A stretch of DNA of 13,149 nucleotides from CAZVYS01 sp964630755 (GTDB lineage: Bacteria; Patescibacteriota; Microgenomatia; UBA1400; CG1-02-47-37), in assembly GCA_964630755.1 (NCBI GenBank), contig CAZVYS010000023.1, forward strand, positions 1 through 13,149, in the 5' to 3' direction. Each line of letters starts with the position of its first letter. Within the stretch, counting starts at the first letter, position 1. Shown in pieces: positions 1 to 6,272 of the stretch. The notes below the pieces were generated by a model. It was not told the origin of the DNA. It saw only the letters and a list, made by a program, of their open reading frames with translations, and searched no databases. A program made the position numbers and the translations under genes.

Positions 1-657
1 GAAAATATAATAGTATTTCTTTCCTTTGAAATTTCGTAATTTTGATTCGGGAAAAATAGACTCCTTTGCAACAGTAACGCATTCTAAGTGAATAATTTCA
101 TCAACTATTATATCACCATTTTTTGATTCAAAAGTGTTATAAACAACCTCCGGTTCATCAGGCTTAAGCTTCATAATATATGTTCTACTGTCCATAACAT
201 TTTCAAAATGTTTATTAAACTTAACTCGCCAAGATTTTTTAGAAAATCTCCAATGATTAGGATTGTCTCCTCTGAATCGTACTTTAGCATTCCAAGTTAA
301 TCCATTAAATCCAAATTTAGCTGGAACATACTTTTTAAATTCCTGAGTTAACCGATCATTAGTTGGTAAATTATTGTTTAAAAACGATAAATCCTGACCC
401 TTGATAGTTAAAGAATAATCAGGAATACTTGAAGGAATAAATTGATGAAATAAGTAAAGAACGTCTAAAGCTTTAGTGGCTTTTTTAAGATTAATTGACA
501 ACTGAGGATTCTTTTTTGAAAAATTATTAATAGTGGTGTTTAGTAAACTAGCTCGATCACCTTGATAGTAAAAAAATAAAAGACTAAAAGGAATTGAGCA
601 AAGTAGACTGATTAATACTAATGCTCTGGCTAATTTTTTCTTAAACAGCTGATCCAT
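1..657 (-). CDS. CotH-like membrane-anchored protein, 3' end cut by window edge
   Basis: The frame is open from the ATG at 657 to base 1, giving 219 residues with no stop, so the gene continues past the left edge. Residues 8-31 form one hydrophobic membrane segment after a short Lys-rich start, so the rest should lie outside the cytoplasm. The pattern LTIKGQDLSFLN (about 83-94), then VRFRGDNPNHW (126-136) and KKSWRVKF (140-147), resembles the N-terminal part of CotH-type proteins, a family with protein-kinase-like members. The catalytic residues of that family would lie beyond the visible part, so activity cannot be judged. After residue 148 I no longer recognise the family pattern. The start overlaps the preceding GT4 gene by 17 bp, so it is probably the last visible gene of that operon. 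I see no Shine-Dalgarno motif, only an A-rich leader. The family call is tentative; the coding call is firm. Confidence 0.55.
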   Translation of the reverse strand, partial: MDQLFKKKLARALVLISLLCSIPFSLLFFYYQGDRASLLNTTINNFSKKNPQLSINLKKATKALDVLYLFHQFIPSSIPDYSLTIKGQDLSFLNNNLPTNDRLTQEFKKYVPAKFGFNGLTWNAKVRFRGDNPNHWRFSKKSWRVKFNKHFENVMDSRTYIMKLKPDEPEVVYNTFESKNGDIIVDEIIHLECVTVAKESIFPESKLRNFKGKKYYYIF

Positions 658-1723
658 GTTTTTTTAATAATCTAATTTCTTTTTTAACCTGATCTTGAAT
701 CTGAAATTTTTTCTGAATATCTCGGCGTGCTTCTTGACCTATCTTAATTGATAGCTTGGGATTTGATAATAGTACATCTAAACCATTTACTAAAGACTTG
801 GTGGTATTAGCAATTAATCCAGTTTTTTTGTTAATAATAATATTGCCAGGGAAAGGTGTGGTTAGAGTAGCACAACCACAAGCCATAGCTTCAAATAATA
901 CTTTTGGCTGACCTTCAATTTTTGAGGTTAAAGCAAAAATAGAGGCTTTTTGATAATATTTCACAAGCAATAAATGATTAACTGGGTTTAATACTTTTAA
1001 GTTAACTTGAAGCTCTTTGGCCAATTTAATCAGCTTTGGCTTTAATGGGCCTTGTCCAATAATTGTTAATTTTAGTTTTGATCGAAACTTAGAATGGCTA
1101 ATAATCTTGATTAGAAGGTTGTAGTTTTTTTGATAAGTTAACCTGCCAACTGACAAGACTGACATCTGGTCTCGTTTTTTACCTGGCTTAAATAACTTAG
1201 TATCAACGCCATTGGATATTAAATTAAGTTTTGAGTTATAGCCTTTTTTAATTAAGTAGGCTTTATTTTCTGTAGAGGTAATGATAATGCTATTAGCTTT
1301 ATTCAAAATAGGTTTAATACTTTGCTTAATTAAGAAAGATTTAAATGGTTTTTTCTCTATTTGTGCAAATTGATGGTAATGATACCCATAAGTAACAACA
1401 AAAGGTTTATTGATAAATAATAATGGTAGGCCACCGACGGTTTGAAAAACCCTAAAAACATTAATCTGGTTAACTACGCTAGGATAAATAAAAGGAATTA
1501 AAAACTGGTAAACATGATAAGGGATGAGTTTTGGCTTAGGAATAATGGTCGTATTTTTTGGCAACTTAAGCTTAAACTGTCGATGATCGCAACTAAATAG
1601 ATATATTTTCTTAAAATTCTTTGAGTAAGGCTTTAAATAATATTCAACCAAACGGTTTAACTGACCAGATTGTTTTTGTTTTTCTAGACTATCCCCTGGT
1701 GAAAGTAAAATGCCCAAGTTCAT
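641..1723 (-). CDS. GT4-family glycosyltransferase
   Basis: This 360-residue protein has a GT-B fold pattern. The N-terminal acceptor half is about 1-165. The C-terminal nucleotide-sugar half starts near NGVDTKLF (171-178), followed by VGRLTYQKN (192-200), GQGP (213-216) and an E-x7-E motif with Glu270 and Glu278 (EGQPKVLFE) before AMACG. This E-x7-E is the donor-binding signature of GT4 retaining transferases. It should be cytoplasmic or at the inner membrane face, adding one sugar to a lipid-linked glycan; donor and acceptor cannot be read from sequence. The N-terminus is slightly unusual, with LLSPGD where a Gly-rich acceptor loop is common. It starts with an ATGA overlap with the upstream GT4 gene and has no Shine-Dalgarno, which suggests translational coupling. 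The length is normal for the family. Confidence 0.9.
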   Translation of the reverse strand: MNLGILLSPGDSLEKQKQSGQLNRLVEYYLKPYSKNFKKIYLFSCDHRQFKLKLPKNTTIIPKPKLIPYHVYQFLIPFIYPSVVNQINVFRVFQTVGGLPLLFINKPFVVTYGYHYHQFAQIEKKPFKSFLIKQSIKPILNKANSIIITSTENKAYLIKKGYNSKLNLISNGVDTKLFKPGKKRDQMSVLSVGRLTYQKNYNLLIKIISHSKFRSKLKLTIIGQGPLKPKLIKLAKELQVNLKVLNPVNHLLLVKYYQKASIFALTSKIEGQPKVLFEAMACGCATLTTPFPGNIIINKKTGLIANTTKSLVNGLDVLLSNPKLSIKIGQEARRDIQKKFQIQDQVKKEIRLLKKHGSAV

Positions 1724-2901
1724 GCTATTGATTGATATAACTTTAAATGTTGATTGATTATTTTTTGTCTGTTAAACCTAGTTTTTATTAATTTTAAGCT
1801 ATTATGCTGATAATTAACCAACTTATCAGAGGTTAGCAACATTTTAATTTTTTTTGCAATCTGAGTTGAATTATCTGGGTTAACTAAGAAGCCATTGTTT
1901 TTTATTAGCTCTTGGTTTCCGCCCCTGTTTGAAGCAATAACTGCCAATGAGGCAGAAAGAGCTTCTAAGCCAGCCCGACTTAAGGGCTCAGGCCAACGAG
2001 AATTAATTAGAAAAACATCTGCTTTTTTTAATAAGTTAAGAGCTTTTTGGTGAGAAATTTTACCTAGATAGTTGACATTAGATGGAAAGGAGTCTTTGAA
2101 GCTAATGTTTTTTTTGCCAGCCAGAATAAATTGATATTGAGGTAATTTATTAGCAGCTTTAATAATTGAGTCTGTGCCTTTGCCATATGACAACTTGCCA
2201 GTAGAAATGATGGTTTTTTTATTTCTTTTTAGAGGCTTAACTGGTTTAGGAGGAAGATTGTAAATAGAAATTGTCTTTTTGATACCGGCTTGTTGATAGA
2301 TATCTTTTAGTTGTGGGCTAACGGCAATAACTGAATTAGATTGATTTAAGAACCACTTTAAGATATATTGCCAAAATTTAACAATGATTAATTTAAATTG
2401 ATTAATTTGATGATAATTTTTTTGATATTGAGGAATTTCATTTTGAATGTAGTAGTTTAATGAGCATTTTTTTTGCTGATTAGTGAAACATAAAGCTAAA
2501 GGGCATAAAAACTTAAAATCCCTGACTGTGGTAATAACAGGAATTTTGGTAATAAATGAGGCAATAATGGCAGCTGGCTGAATGTATTTGCCATGTACGT
2601 GGATTAGATCAATTTTTCTGACTCTTATAGCCTTGATAATAAAAAAAGCTGTCCAGAGCCAAAAAATTGGATTATTAAACCAAATTGGTGATAGCGTTTG
2701 ACCTGGCTTGATTTTCTTTGGAAATGGGAACTTTAATTGACTAACTTCAAGGCCAGGCCTTGAAGTTCCAAGACTTGGAGATAGAAGAAAAACATTAATG
2801 TTTTTTCGTTTGCTTAAAGCTGTTAATAAGGCCATCATGCTGTGCTCTGCGCCAGAAACAGAATGAGGCGGGGCGTACTCGTTTAAAAAAAGAATTTTCA
2901 T
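1720..2901 (-). CDS. GT4-family glycosyltransferase with N-domain Cys cluster
   Basis: This 393-residue GT-B enzyme starts MKILFLNEYAPP and has the acceptor-side loop SGAEH (16-20) typical of GT4. The segment VRDFKFLCP (126-134) followed by Cys138 and Cys146 matches the Cys-containing stretch seen in one GT4 subgroup; three cysteines could bind a metal or form a local cluster, which is inference. The C-terminal domain has TGKLSYGKGTDS and an E-x7-E motif with Glu305 and Glu313 (EPLSRAGLE). Ala/Gly after the first Glu is replaced by PLSR, as in GT4 members with a less glycine-rich donor loop. It is the middle GT4 of a three-gene run, with ATGA overlaps at both ends. The coding region contains a perfect 12-bp-arm palindrome at 2743-2767, listed separately. 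Confidence 0.9.
   Translation of the reverse strand: MKILFLNEYAPPHSVSGAEHSMMALLTALSKRKNINVFLLSPSLGTSRPGLEVSQLKFPFPKKIKPGQTLSPIWFNNPIFWLWTAFFIIKAIRVRKIDLIHVHGKYIQPAAIIASFITKIPVITTVRDFKFLCPLALCFTNQQKKCSLNYYIQNEIPQYQKNYHQINQFKLIIVKFWQYILKWFLNQSNSVIAVSPQLKDIYQQAGIKKTISIYNLPPKPVKPLKRNKKTIISTGKLSYGKGTDSIIKAANKLPQYQFILAGKKNISFKDSFPSNVNYLGKISHQKALNLLKKADVFLINSRWPEPLSRAGLEALSASLAVIASNRGGNQELIKNNGFLVNPDNSTQIAKKIKMLLTSDKLVNYQHNSLKLIKTRFNRQKIINQHLKLYQSIA
2743..2767. repeat. Perfect 12-bp-arm inverted repeat inside a GT4 gene
   Basis: The left arm AACTTCAAGGCC (2743-2754) and the right arm GGCCTTGAAGTT (2756-2767) are exact reverse complements around a single A at 2755. It lies about 135-160 bases into the GT4 gene and encodes part of TSRPGLEV, so the reading frame is intact. 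In RNA the stem would have to open a few bases to make a loop, leaving roughly 10-11 pairs. Function unknown; it could be a hairpin affecting the mRNA, a binding site for a dimeric protein, or chance. Confidence 0.9.
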
Positions 2902-4001
2902 TGTTGCTTTTTTGTCAGTTTTTTAAATATTTTTATGTGCAAATTGATGTTTTTATCCCAGTTAAATGTTTTAGTAACAAACTCTCTAGCATTTTGGCCA
3001 AGTTTTTGACGTAATTGTTCTGATTTAATTAATTGAATTGTTTTTTTTGCCCAGTCATTTACATCGTTTGGACAGGCAAGGAAGCCTGTTTGATTATTTT
3101 TAATAATTTCGGAGATTGAAAAATGATCAGCTCCTATGGCTGGCACACCGCAAGCTGCTGCTTCGGTAATAGTCATGCCAAAACCTTCTTTTAAAGATGG
3201 TAATAATAAAATATCAGCTGATTGATAGATATTGAGCTTATCTTGTTCTTTGATAAAACCAGTAAAAGTGACTTGGCTTTCTAGATTTAGAGAGCTAGTT
3301 AGGCTTTTTAGCTCAGATAATAGAGGTCCAGTACCAGCCATAATTAGTTTGAGATTTTTCTTGTTTAATTTAGCTAGAAGCTTTAATAAAAATTGGGGAT
3401 TTTTGCGCTTTTTGAGACCACCGAGGAATAATAGAGTGGTTTTTGTTTTTTCAACCAGAGGCTGATCGGCCTTTGGCCGAGGCTTAAAACTTTTATCAAC
3501 TCCTGGATAAGCAACAGTTATTTTTGACATTGGGTATTGATAATCTTGATTGAGTTCCTTTTTAGTGCTTTTTGAGATAGTGATTATATGATCATATTTT
3601 TTTAAAGTTACAGCATCGATAAATCCGTTTAGGCCTGACTCTGCATGTAAGTGAGATAAAACTACAGGAACCTGAGGGAAAAGAGCTTTAAAAGTTAAAG
3701 CAGCTGGGCCAATAAAATAAGGATTATGGACTCTAAGAATATCAAATTTTGTGGTTAGATAAGTTTTGATTAGATATGGCAACACCAAGACACTAAAAAA
3801 GTGAGGAGGAGTGATTGAGCGAATGGGGGCATGATTGATGAATAGATTGTCATGTCTTGAGTAAGATCTACCTTTAGGAAGAAAAGAATAAACTTTAACT
3901 CCTTGTTGGCATAAACGAGAAATAACTTCACGATCATAGACTTCCCCACCAGAGTTGGATTCAGGCGATAAGCCGAGTTGAGGTGAACAGATTGAAGGCA
4001 T
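2898..4001 (-). CDS. GT4-family glycosyltransferase, first gene of a GT operon
   Basis: I place the start at the ATG at 4001 (MPSICSPQLG), giving 367 residues. A longer frame opens at 4115, but its extra 38 residues look unlike a GT4 N-terminus and would run 80 bases into the divergent SDR gene. The protein shows the acceptor loop SGGEVYDREV (17-26), PGVDKSF (166-172), GGLKKRKNP, GTGP and an E-x7-E motif with Glu272 and Glu280 (EGFGMTITE) before AAACG. This is a canonical retaining GT4 signature. Its donor is unknown. It heads the unit that continues through two more GT4 genes to the CotH-like gene, with an ATGA overlap at its 3' end. A TATAAT box on the minus strand ends 6 bases before the ATG, so its transcript may be leaderless. 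Confidence 0.9.
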   Translation of the reverse strand: MPSICSPQLGLSPESNSGGEVYDREVISRLCQQGVKVYSFLPKGRSYSRHDNLFINHAPIRSITPPHFFSVLVLPYLIKTYLTTKFDILRVHNPYFIGPAALTFKALFPQVPVVLSHLHAESGLNGFIDAVTLKKYDHIITISKSTKKELNQDYQYPMSKITVAYPGVDKSFKPRPKADQPLVEKTKTTLLFLGGLKKRKNPQFLLKLLAKLNKKNLKLIMAGTGPLLSELKSLTSSLNLESQVTFTGFIKEQDKLNIYQSADILLLPSLKEGFGMTITEAAACGVPAIGADHFSISEIIKNNQTGFLACPNDVNDWAKKTIQLIKSEQLRQKLGQNAREFVTKTFNWDKNINLHIKIFKKLTKKQQ

Positions 4002-4002
4002 G

Positions 4003-4017
4003 ACTATATTATATAGT
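4003..4017. promoter_or_regulatory. Odd palindrome in divergent gap, ACTATAT-T-ATATAGT
   Basis: In the 34-bp gap between the divergent GT4 and SDR starts, ACTATAT (4003-4009) and ATATAGT (4011-4017) are exact inverted copies around one T. The minus-strand -10 box lies within it. It may be a symmetric promoter core, an operator, or both. Confidence 0.5.
4008..4013 (-). promoter_or_regulatory. -10 box TATAAT for the GT4 operon
   Basis: On the minus strand TATAAT is followed by six bases (ATAGTC) and then the ATG at 4001. Transcription starting about seven bases after the -10 would begin at or next to the A of the start codon, giving a leaderless mRNA. No convincing -35 is seen at 16-18 bp. The surrounding minus-strand text, GCATAC-TATATAAT-ATAG, resembles the plus-strand promoter of the gap at 6250-6272. 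Confidence 0.5.
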
Positions 4018-4018
4018 A

Positions 4019-4027
4019 TGCTAAAAT
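4019..4027 (+). promoter_or_regulatory. Extended -10 (TGCTAAAAT) for the SDR gene
   Basis: TG-C-TAAAAT is an extended -10 form and could work without a -35; none is visible. Eight bases separate it from the ATG at 4036, so the transcript would be leaderless or have a 1-2 base leader. A short GAGAG just before the ATG is too close to act as a normal ribosome binding site. Confidence 0.4.
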
Positions 4028-4035
4028 TTGAGAGT

Positions 4036-4887
4036 ATGAAAAAAGTTTTAATTACTGGTAGTTCTGGTTTTATCGGCCAACATCTAAAAAAAGCGTTAGA
4101 AAAAAAACAAATCAACGTAGTTGAGTTTAGTCTAAAAAATAATCAAGATGTGACTAAACTGACTGATTTTAACAAGTTGCCAAAAGTTGATACAGTCTTT
4201 CATTTGGCAGCTGTGTCTGGCTATAAAACTTCTAATCAAAACGTGAATCTTGCTTATAATGTTAACGTAGGTGGAACTGTAAATGTGCTTGAGTATTGCA
4301 AAAAAGTTAAAGCTAAACTTATATTCCCTAGCACTTATGTTTATGATAGCCCGTATAAAGAATACAAAAAAGAGTCAGATAAGCAAAAACCAACTACTCA
4401 TTATACTATGACTAAATGGTTAGGTGAAAAATTATGTAGATTTTATGCACGAGTGTTTAAAGTAAAATCCGTAGTGGCTAGAACCTCTAATGTTTATGGA
4501 AAAGGCCAAGACAATATCTATATTGTGCCAGTGATATTTAATCATTTAATGAAAAATAAAAAGTTAACCTTAACTAAATCAAATATTGAGAGAAGCTATC
4601 TTAATATATCAGACTTAGTATCAGCTTACATAAAACTAGGAAACACCAATAGTAAACCAGGGGAAATTTATAATGTTGCTTATCCTGAACCTACTCAACT
4701 AAAGCAACTGGTCAATACTATTTATAAAACAATGGGTAAAAAAAACCTAGTTAGTTATCAAAATGAATCAAGGCCACATGATATAGATTTTAATCGGTTT
4801 GATATTTCAAAAATTAAGAAAAAGTGCAACTGGTATCCAAAAATAGATTTAGAAACAGGGTTAAAAGAATATATTGCTAATCTGTAA
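4036..4887 (+). CDS. NAD-dependent epimerase/dehydratase (extended SDR)
   Basis: The start is the ATG at 4036 (MKKVLITG), giving 283 residues. An in-frame ATG at 4000 would add 12 residues before the normal SDR beginning and overlap the divergent gene, so I reject it. The Rossmann nucleotide loop GSSGFIG is at 8-14, the catalytic Ser is about 99 (PSTYVYD), and the Tyr-x3-Lys pair is Tyr123/Lys127 (YTMTK). SNVYGKGQ (151-158) and the C-terminal pattern WYPKIDLETGLKEYI are typical of UDP-glucose 4-epimerase/dTDP-glucose dehydratase relatives. It likely converts a nucleotide sugar in the cytoplasm; the substrate is undetermined. It is slightly shorter than GalE (about 330). It is a single-gene unit, head-to-head with a GT4 and tail-overlapping the PsbP-like gene by 11 bp. 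Confidence 0.88.
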   Translation: MKKVLITGSSGFIGQHLKKALEKKQINVVEFSLKNNQDVTKLTDFNKLPKVDTVFHLAAVSGYKTSNQNVNLAYNVNVGGTVNVLEYCKKVKAKLIFPSTYVYDSPYKEYKKESDKQKPTTHYTMTKWLGEKLCRFYARVFKVKSVVARTSNVYGKGQDNIYIVPVIFNHLMKNKKLTLTKSNIERSYLNISDLVSAYIKLGNTNSKPGEIYNVAYPEPTQLKQLVNTIYKTMGKKNLVSYQNESRPHDIDFNRFDISKIKKKCNWYPKIDLETGLKEYIANL

Positions 4888-5449
4888 ATTGAAGTGAGGC
4901 TATGATAGCCAGGGCTTTGTCTTTAAAATGCATTCGAACATCTGGTCGAGTGCCATGCCAGCTTAAACGGAAAATATAATCTTTATACAAAACGAACATA
5001 CTAGCTAAATCACCGTCTTGCCCTAAATGATCAATTAAAACAGCTTCAGATTGAGAGACTTTTAAAGGTCGAGCTATATGTCCTTGATTAACTAAACTAA
5101 CTATCTCTGGATAAGCGTCTAAACCTTGATTATTTTTTTGATCAACAAATATATCTACCCAGACATGGGGTTGATTGACTTTTTCTTCAGGCTGATTAGA
5201 AATGCGAATGGTAGCTGGTGGTGGTGGATTAAGGCCAGCTTCATGAAAATACCAATCATGAGGATGTTTAATTTGATAATGGTAGGTTTCATTTTTGAAT
5301 TCTTTCCAGCCAATGTAGTTAGGCCCAACAGGTGAAGGAGAAGGACTCGGCTGCAGATGTTCAGGTTTGGGTGGATTTAGGTTAGCTAAGCCAATGCTGC
5401 CTAACATGATTAATAATACTCCAGCGACACCGATGATTATTTTTTTCAT
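4877..5449 (-). CDS. Membrane-anchored PsbP-like protein
   Basis: I choose the ATG at 5449, which forms a TAATG overlap with the upstream GT2 stop and has GGAA four bases upstream, the clearest Shine-Dalgarno-like motif in the window. A TTG at 5458 would add only three residues. The 190-residue protein has a membrane anchor at about 4-22, a Pro/Ser linker at 26-44 (PSPSPSP) and a domain from about 48 to 188. That domain opens with YHYQIKHPHDW (57-67) and ends AIIASLQF, the pattern of PsbP/Mog1-like domains common in bacterial surface proteins of unknown role. There is no Cys near the anchor, so it is not a lipoprotein. It should be an exported protein tethered to the membrane. Its link to the glycosyltransferase upstream is by operon position only. 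Confidence 0.75.
   Translation of the reverse strand: MKKIIIGVAGVLLIMLGSIGLANLNPPKPEHLQPSPSPSPVGPNYIGWKEFKNETYHYQIKHPHDWYFHEAGLNPPPPATIRISNQPEEKVNQPHVWVDIFVDQKNNQGLDAYPEIVSLVNQGHIARPLKVSQSEAVLIDHLGQDGDLASMFVLYKDYIFRLSWHGTRPDVRMHFKDKALAIIASLQFTD
4898..4910 (+). terminator. Weak hairpin after the SDR stop
   Basis: GGCTA (4898-4902) and TAGCC (4906-4910) pair around a TGA loop, 10 bases after the plus-strand stop. Only a broken T-rich stretch follows (CTTTGTCTTT), so it is at best a weak terminator. It lies inside the 3' end of the opposite-strand gene. Confidence 0.25.
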
Positions 5450-6249
5450 TATTTCCAATAGAATTTATTATAAATGACTGTTTTTATTTTAACAGGTACA
5501 AGATAAGACAATAAAGGTTTGATTAGTTTCCAAGACTCAAATGATGAATACCCATATTGAGTTAAAGCCAGTAATCTGGCTTTAATTGCATATTGTTCTT
5601 GTTCTTTTAGCTTTTTTATAGAAATAGCTGAAGGCGAATCGACTCGATATTTTAGTAATGGCTCAGGTAGATTGGTGGTTTGATATTGACTAATGACTCT
5701 TAGGGCTAGTTCGTAATCTTGGGCAAAAATAAAGTTATCATTGTAATTATTGATTCTTTTTACATCTAAACGATTAAACATTATTGTAGGGTGAATAAAA
5801 GGACAATACTTTAAAGCAATTTTTTTAATGTGCTGATGATCAATGGGATGACGTTTTAAACCTAGCTTTTTACTCTTGGGGTTAATAAGATAAGCAGCAG
5901 AACCTAAATAGGAAACTTTAGGATGAGACTTAAAAAAGGCTAGTTGTTTTTCGAATCGCTTTGGAAGAGAAATATCATCAGCATCCATCCGAGCAATATA
6001 TTTAGCTTTGGTGGTCTTTAAGCCTTTGTTTAAAGACTTAGTTAAGCCTAAATGGCGTTCATTATTAATTAATTTAATTCGGGAGTCTTTTTTTTGATAT
6101 TGAGCCAAAATTGAGGTTGATTTGTCAGTTGAAGCGTCGTTTATGATGATAAATTCAAATTTTTTATATGTTTGACCTAAAACACTGTCTAGAGCCTTTA
6201 TTAATGTGTCTTGATTGTTGTAAACAGACATTAAAACAGCAAGCTTCAT
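5449..6249 (-). CDS. GT2-family glycosyltransferase (GT-A fold)
   Basis: This 266-residue protein begins MKLAVLMSVYNNQDTL, a typical GT2 start. It has the nucleotide-binding INDAST (36-41), the metal-binding DxD as Asp89-Ala-Asp91 in ARMDADD, and a catalytic-base motif AQDYEL (176-181) with Asp178 as probable base. These mark an inverting, metal-dependent enzyme of the WcaA/WbbL type, transferring a sugar from a nucleotide donor to a lipid-linked glycan in the cytoplasm. The exact sugar is unknown. No transmembrane helix is evident, though the C-terminus (SYLVPVKIKTVIYNKFYW) is hydrophobic and basic and may attach to the membrane. It is first in a two-gene unit with the PsbP-like gene and starts 24 bp from the divergent reductase. 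Its transcript may be leaderless. Confidence 0.92.
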   Translation of the reverse strand: MKLAVLMSVYNNQDTLIKALDSVLGQTYKKFEFIIINDASTDKSTSILAQYQKKDSRIKLINNERHLGLTKSLNKGLKTTKAKYIARMDADDISLPKRFEKQLAFFKSHPKVSYLGSAAYLINPKSKKLGLKRHPIDHQHIKKIALKYCPFIHPTIMFNRLDVKRINNYNDNFIFAQDYELALRVISQYQTTNLPEPLLKYRVDSPSAISIKKLKEQEQYAIKARLLALTQYGYSSFESWKLIKPLLSYLVPVKIKTVIYNKFYWK

Positions 6250-6255
6250 ATAAGC

Positions 6256-6267
6256 ATAGTATACTAT
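6256..6267. promoter_or_regulatory. Perfect palindrome ATAGTATACTAT with -10 boxes on both strands
   Basis: The 23-bp gap between divergent starts at 6249 (minus) and 6273 (plus) contains a perfect 12-bp palindrome. It gives TATACT at 6260-6265 on the plus strand and TATACT at 6258-6263 on the minus strand, overlapping by four base pairs. The plus -10 ends 7 bases before its ATG and the minus -10 ends 8 bases before its ATG. Both transcripts would therefore start at or within about two bases of the start codon. No -35 is convincing on either side. RNA polymerase could hardly bind both ways at once, so the two genes may compete. Confidence 0.6.
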
Positions 6268-6272
6268 AGCCT

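Noticed and set aside
3232..3465. Plus-strand reading frame of 77 residues
   Set aside because: It lies wholly inside a clear GT4 gene on the other strand, with no family pattern. The same holds for the shorter plus-strand frames at 5126, 9393, 9823, 10054 and 11194 and the minus frame at 10540.
3466..3480. GC-rich hairpin TCGGCC-TTT-GGCCGA
   Set aside because: A six-pair stem inside a GT4 gene without a following T tract on either strand; too short to claim as a terminator or site.
4002..4115. Longer N-terminus (38 residues) for the GT4 gene ending at 2898
   Set aside because: It overlaps 80 bases of the divergent SDR coding region, its residues do not look like a GT4 N-terminus, and a good -10 box sits just before the ATG at 4001.
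5450..5458. TTG start for the PsbP-like gene
   Set aside because: The ATG at 5449 has TAATG coupling and GGAA at suitable spacing; the TTG adds only three residues.
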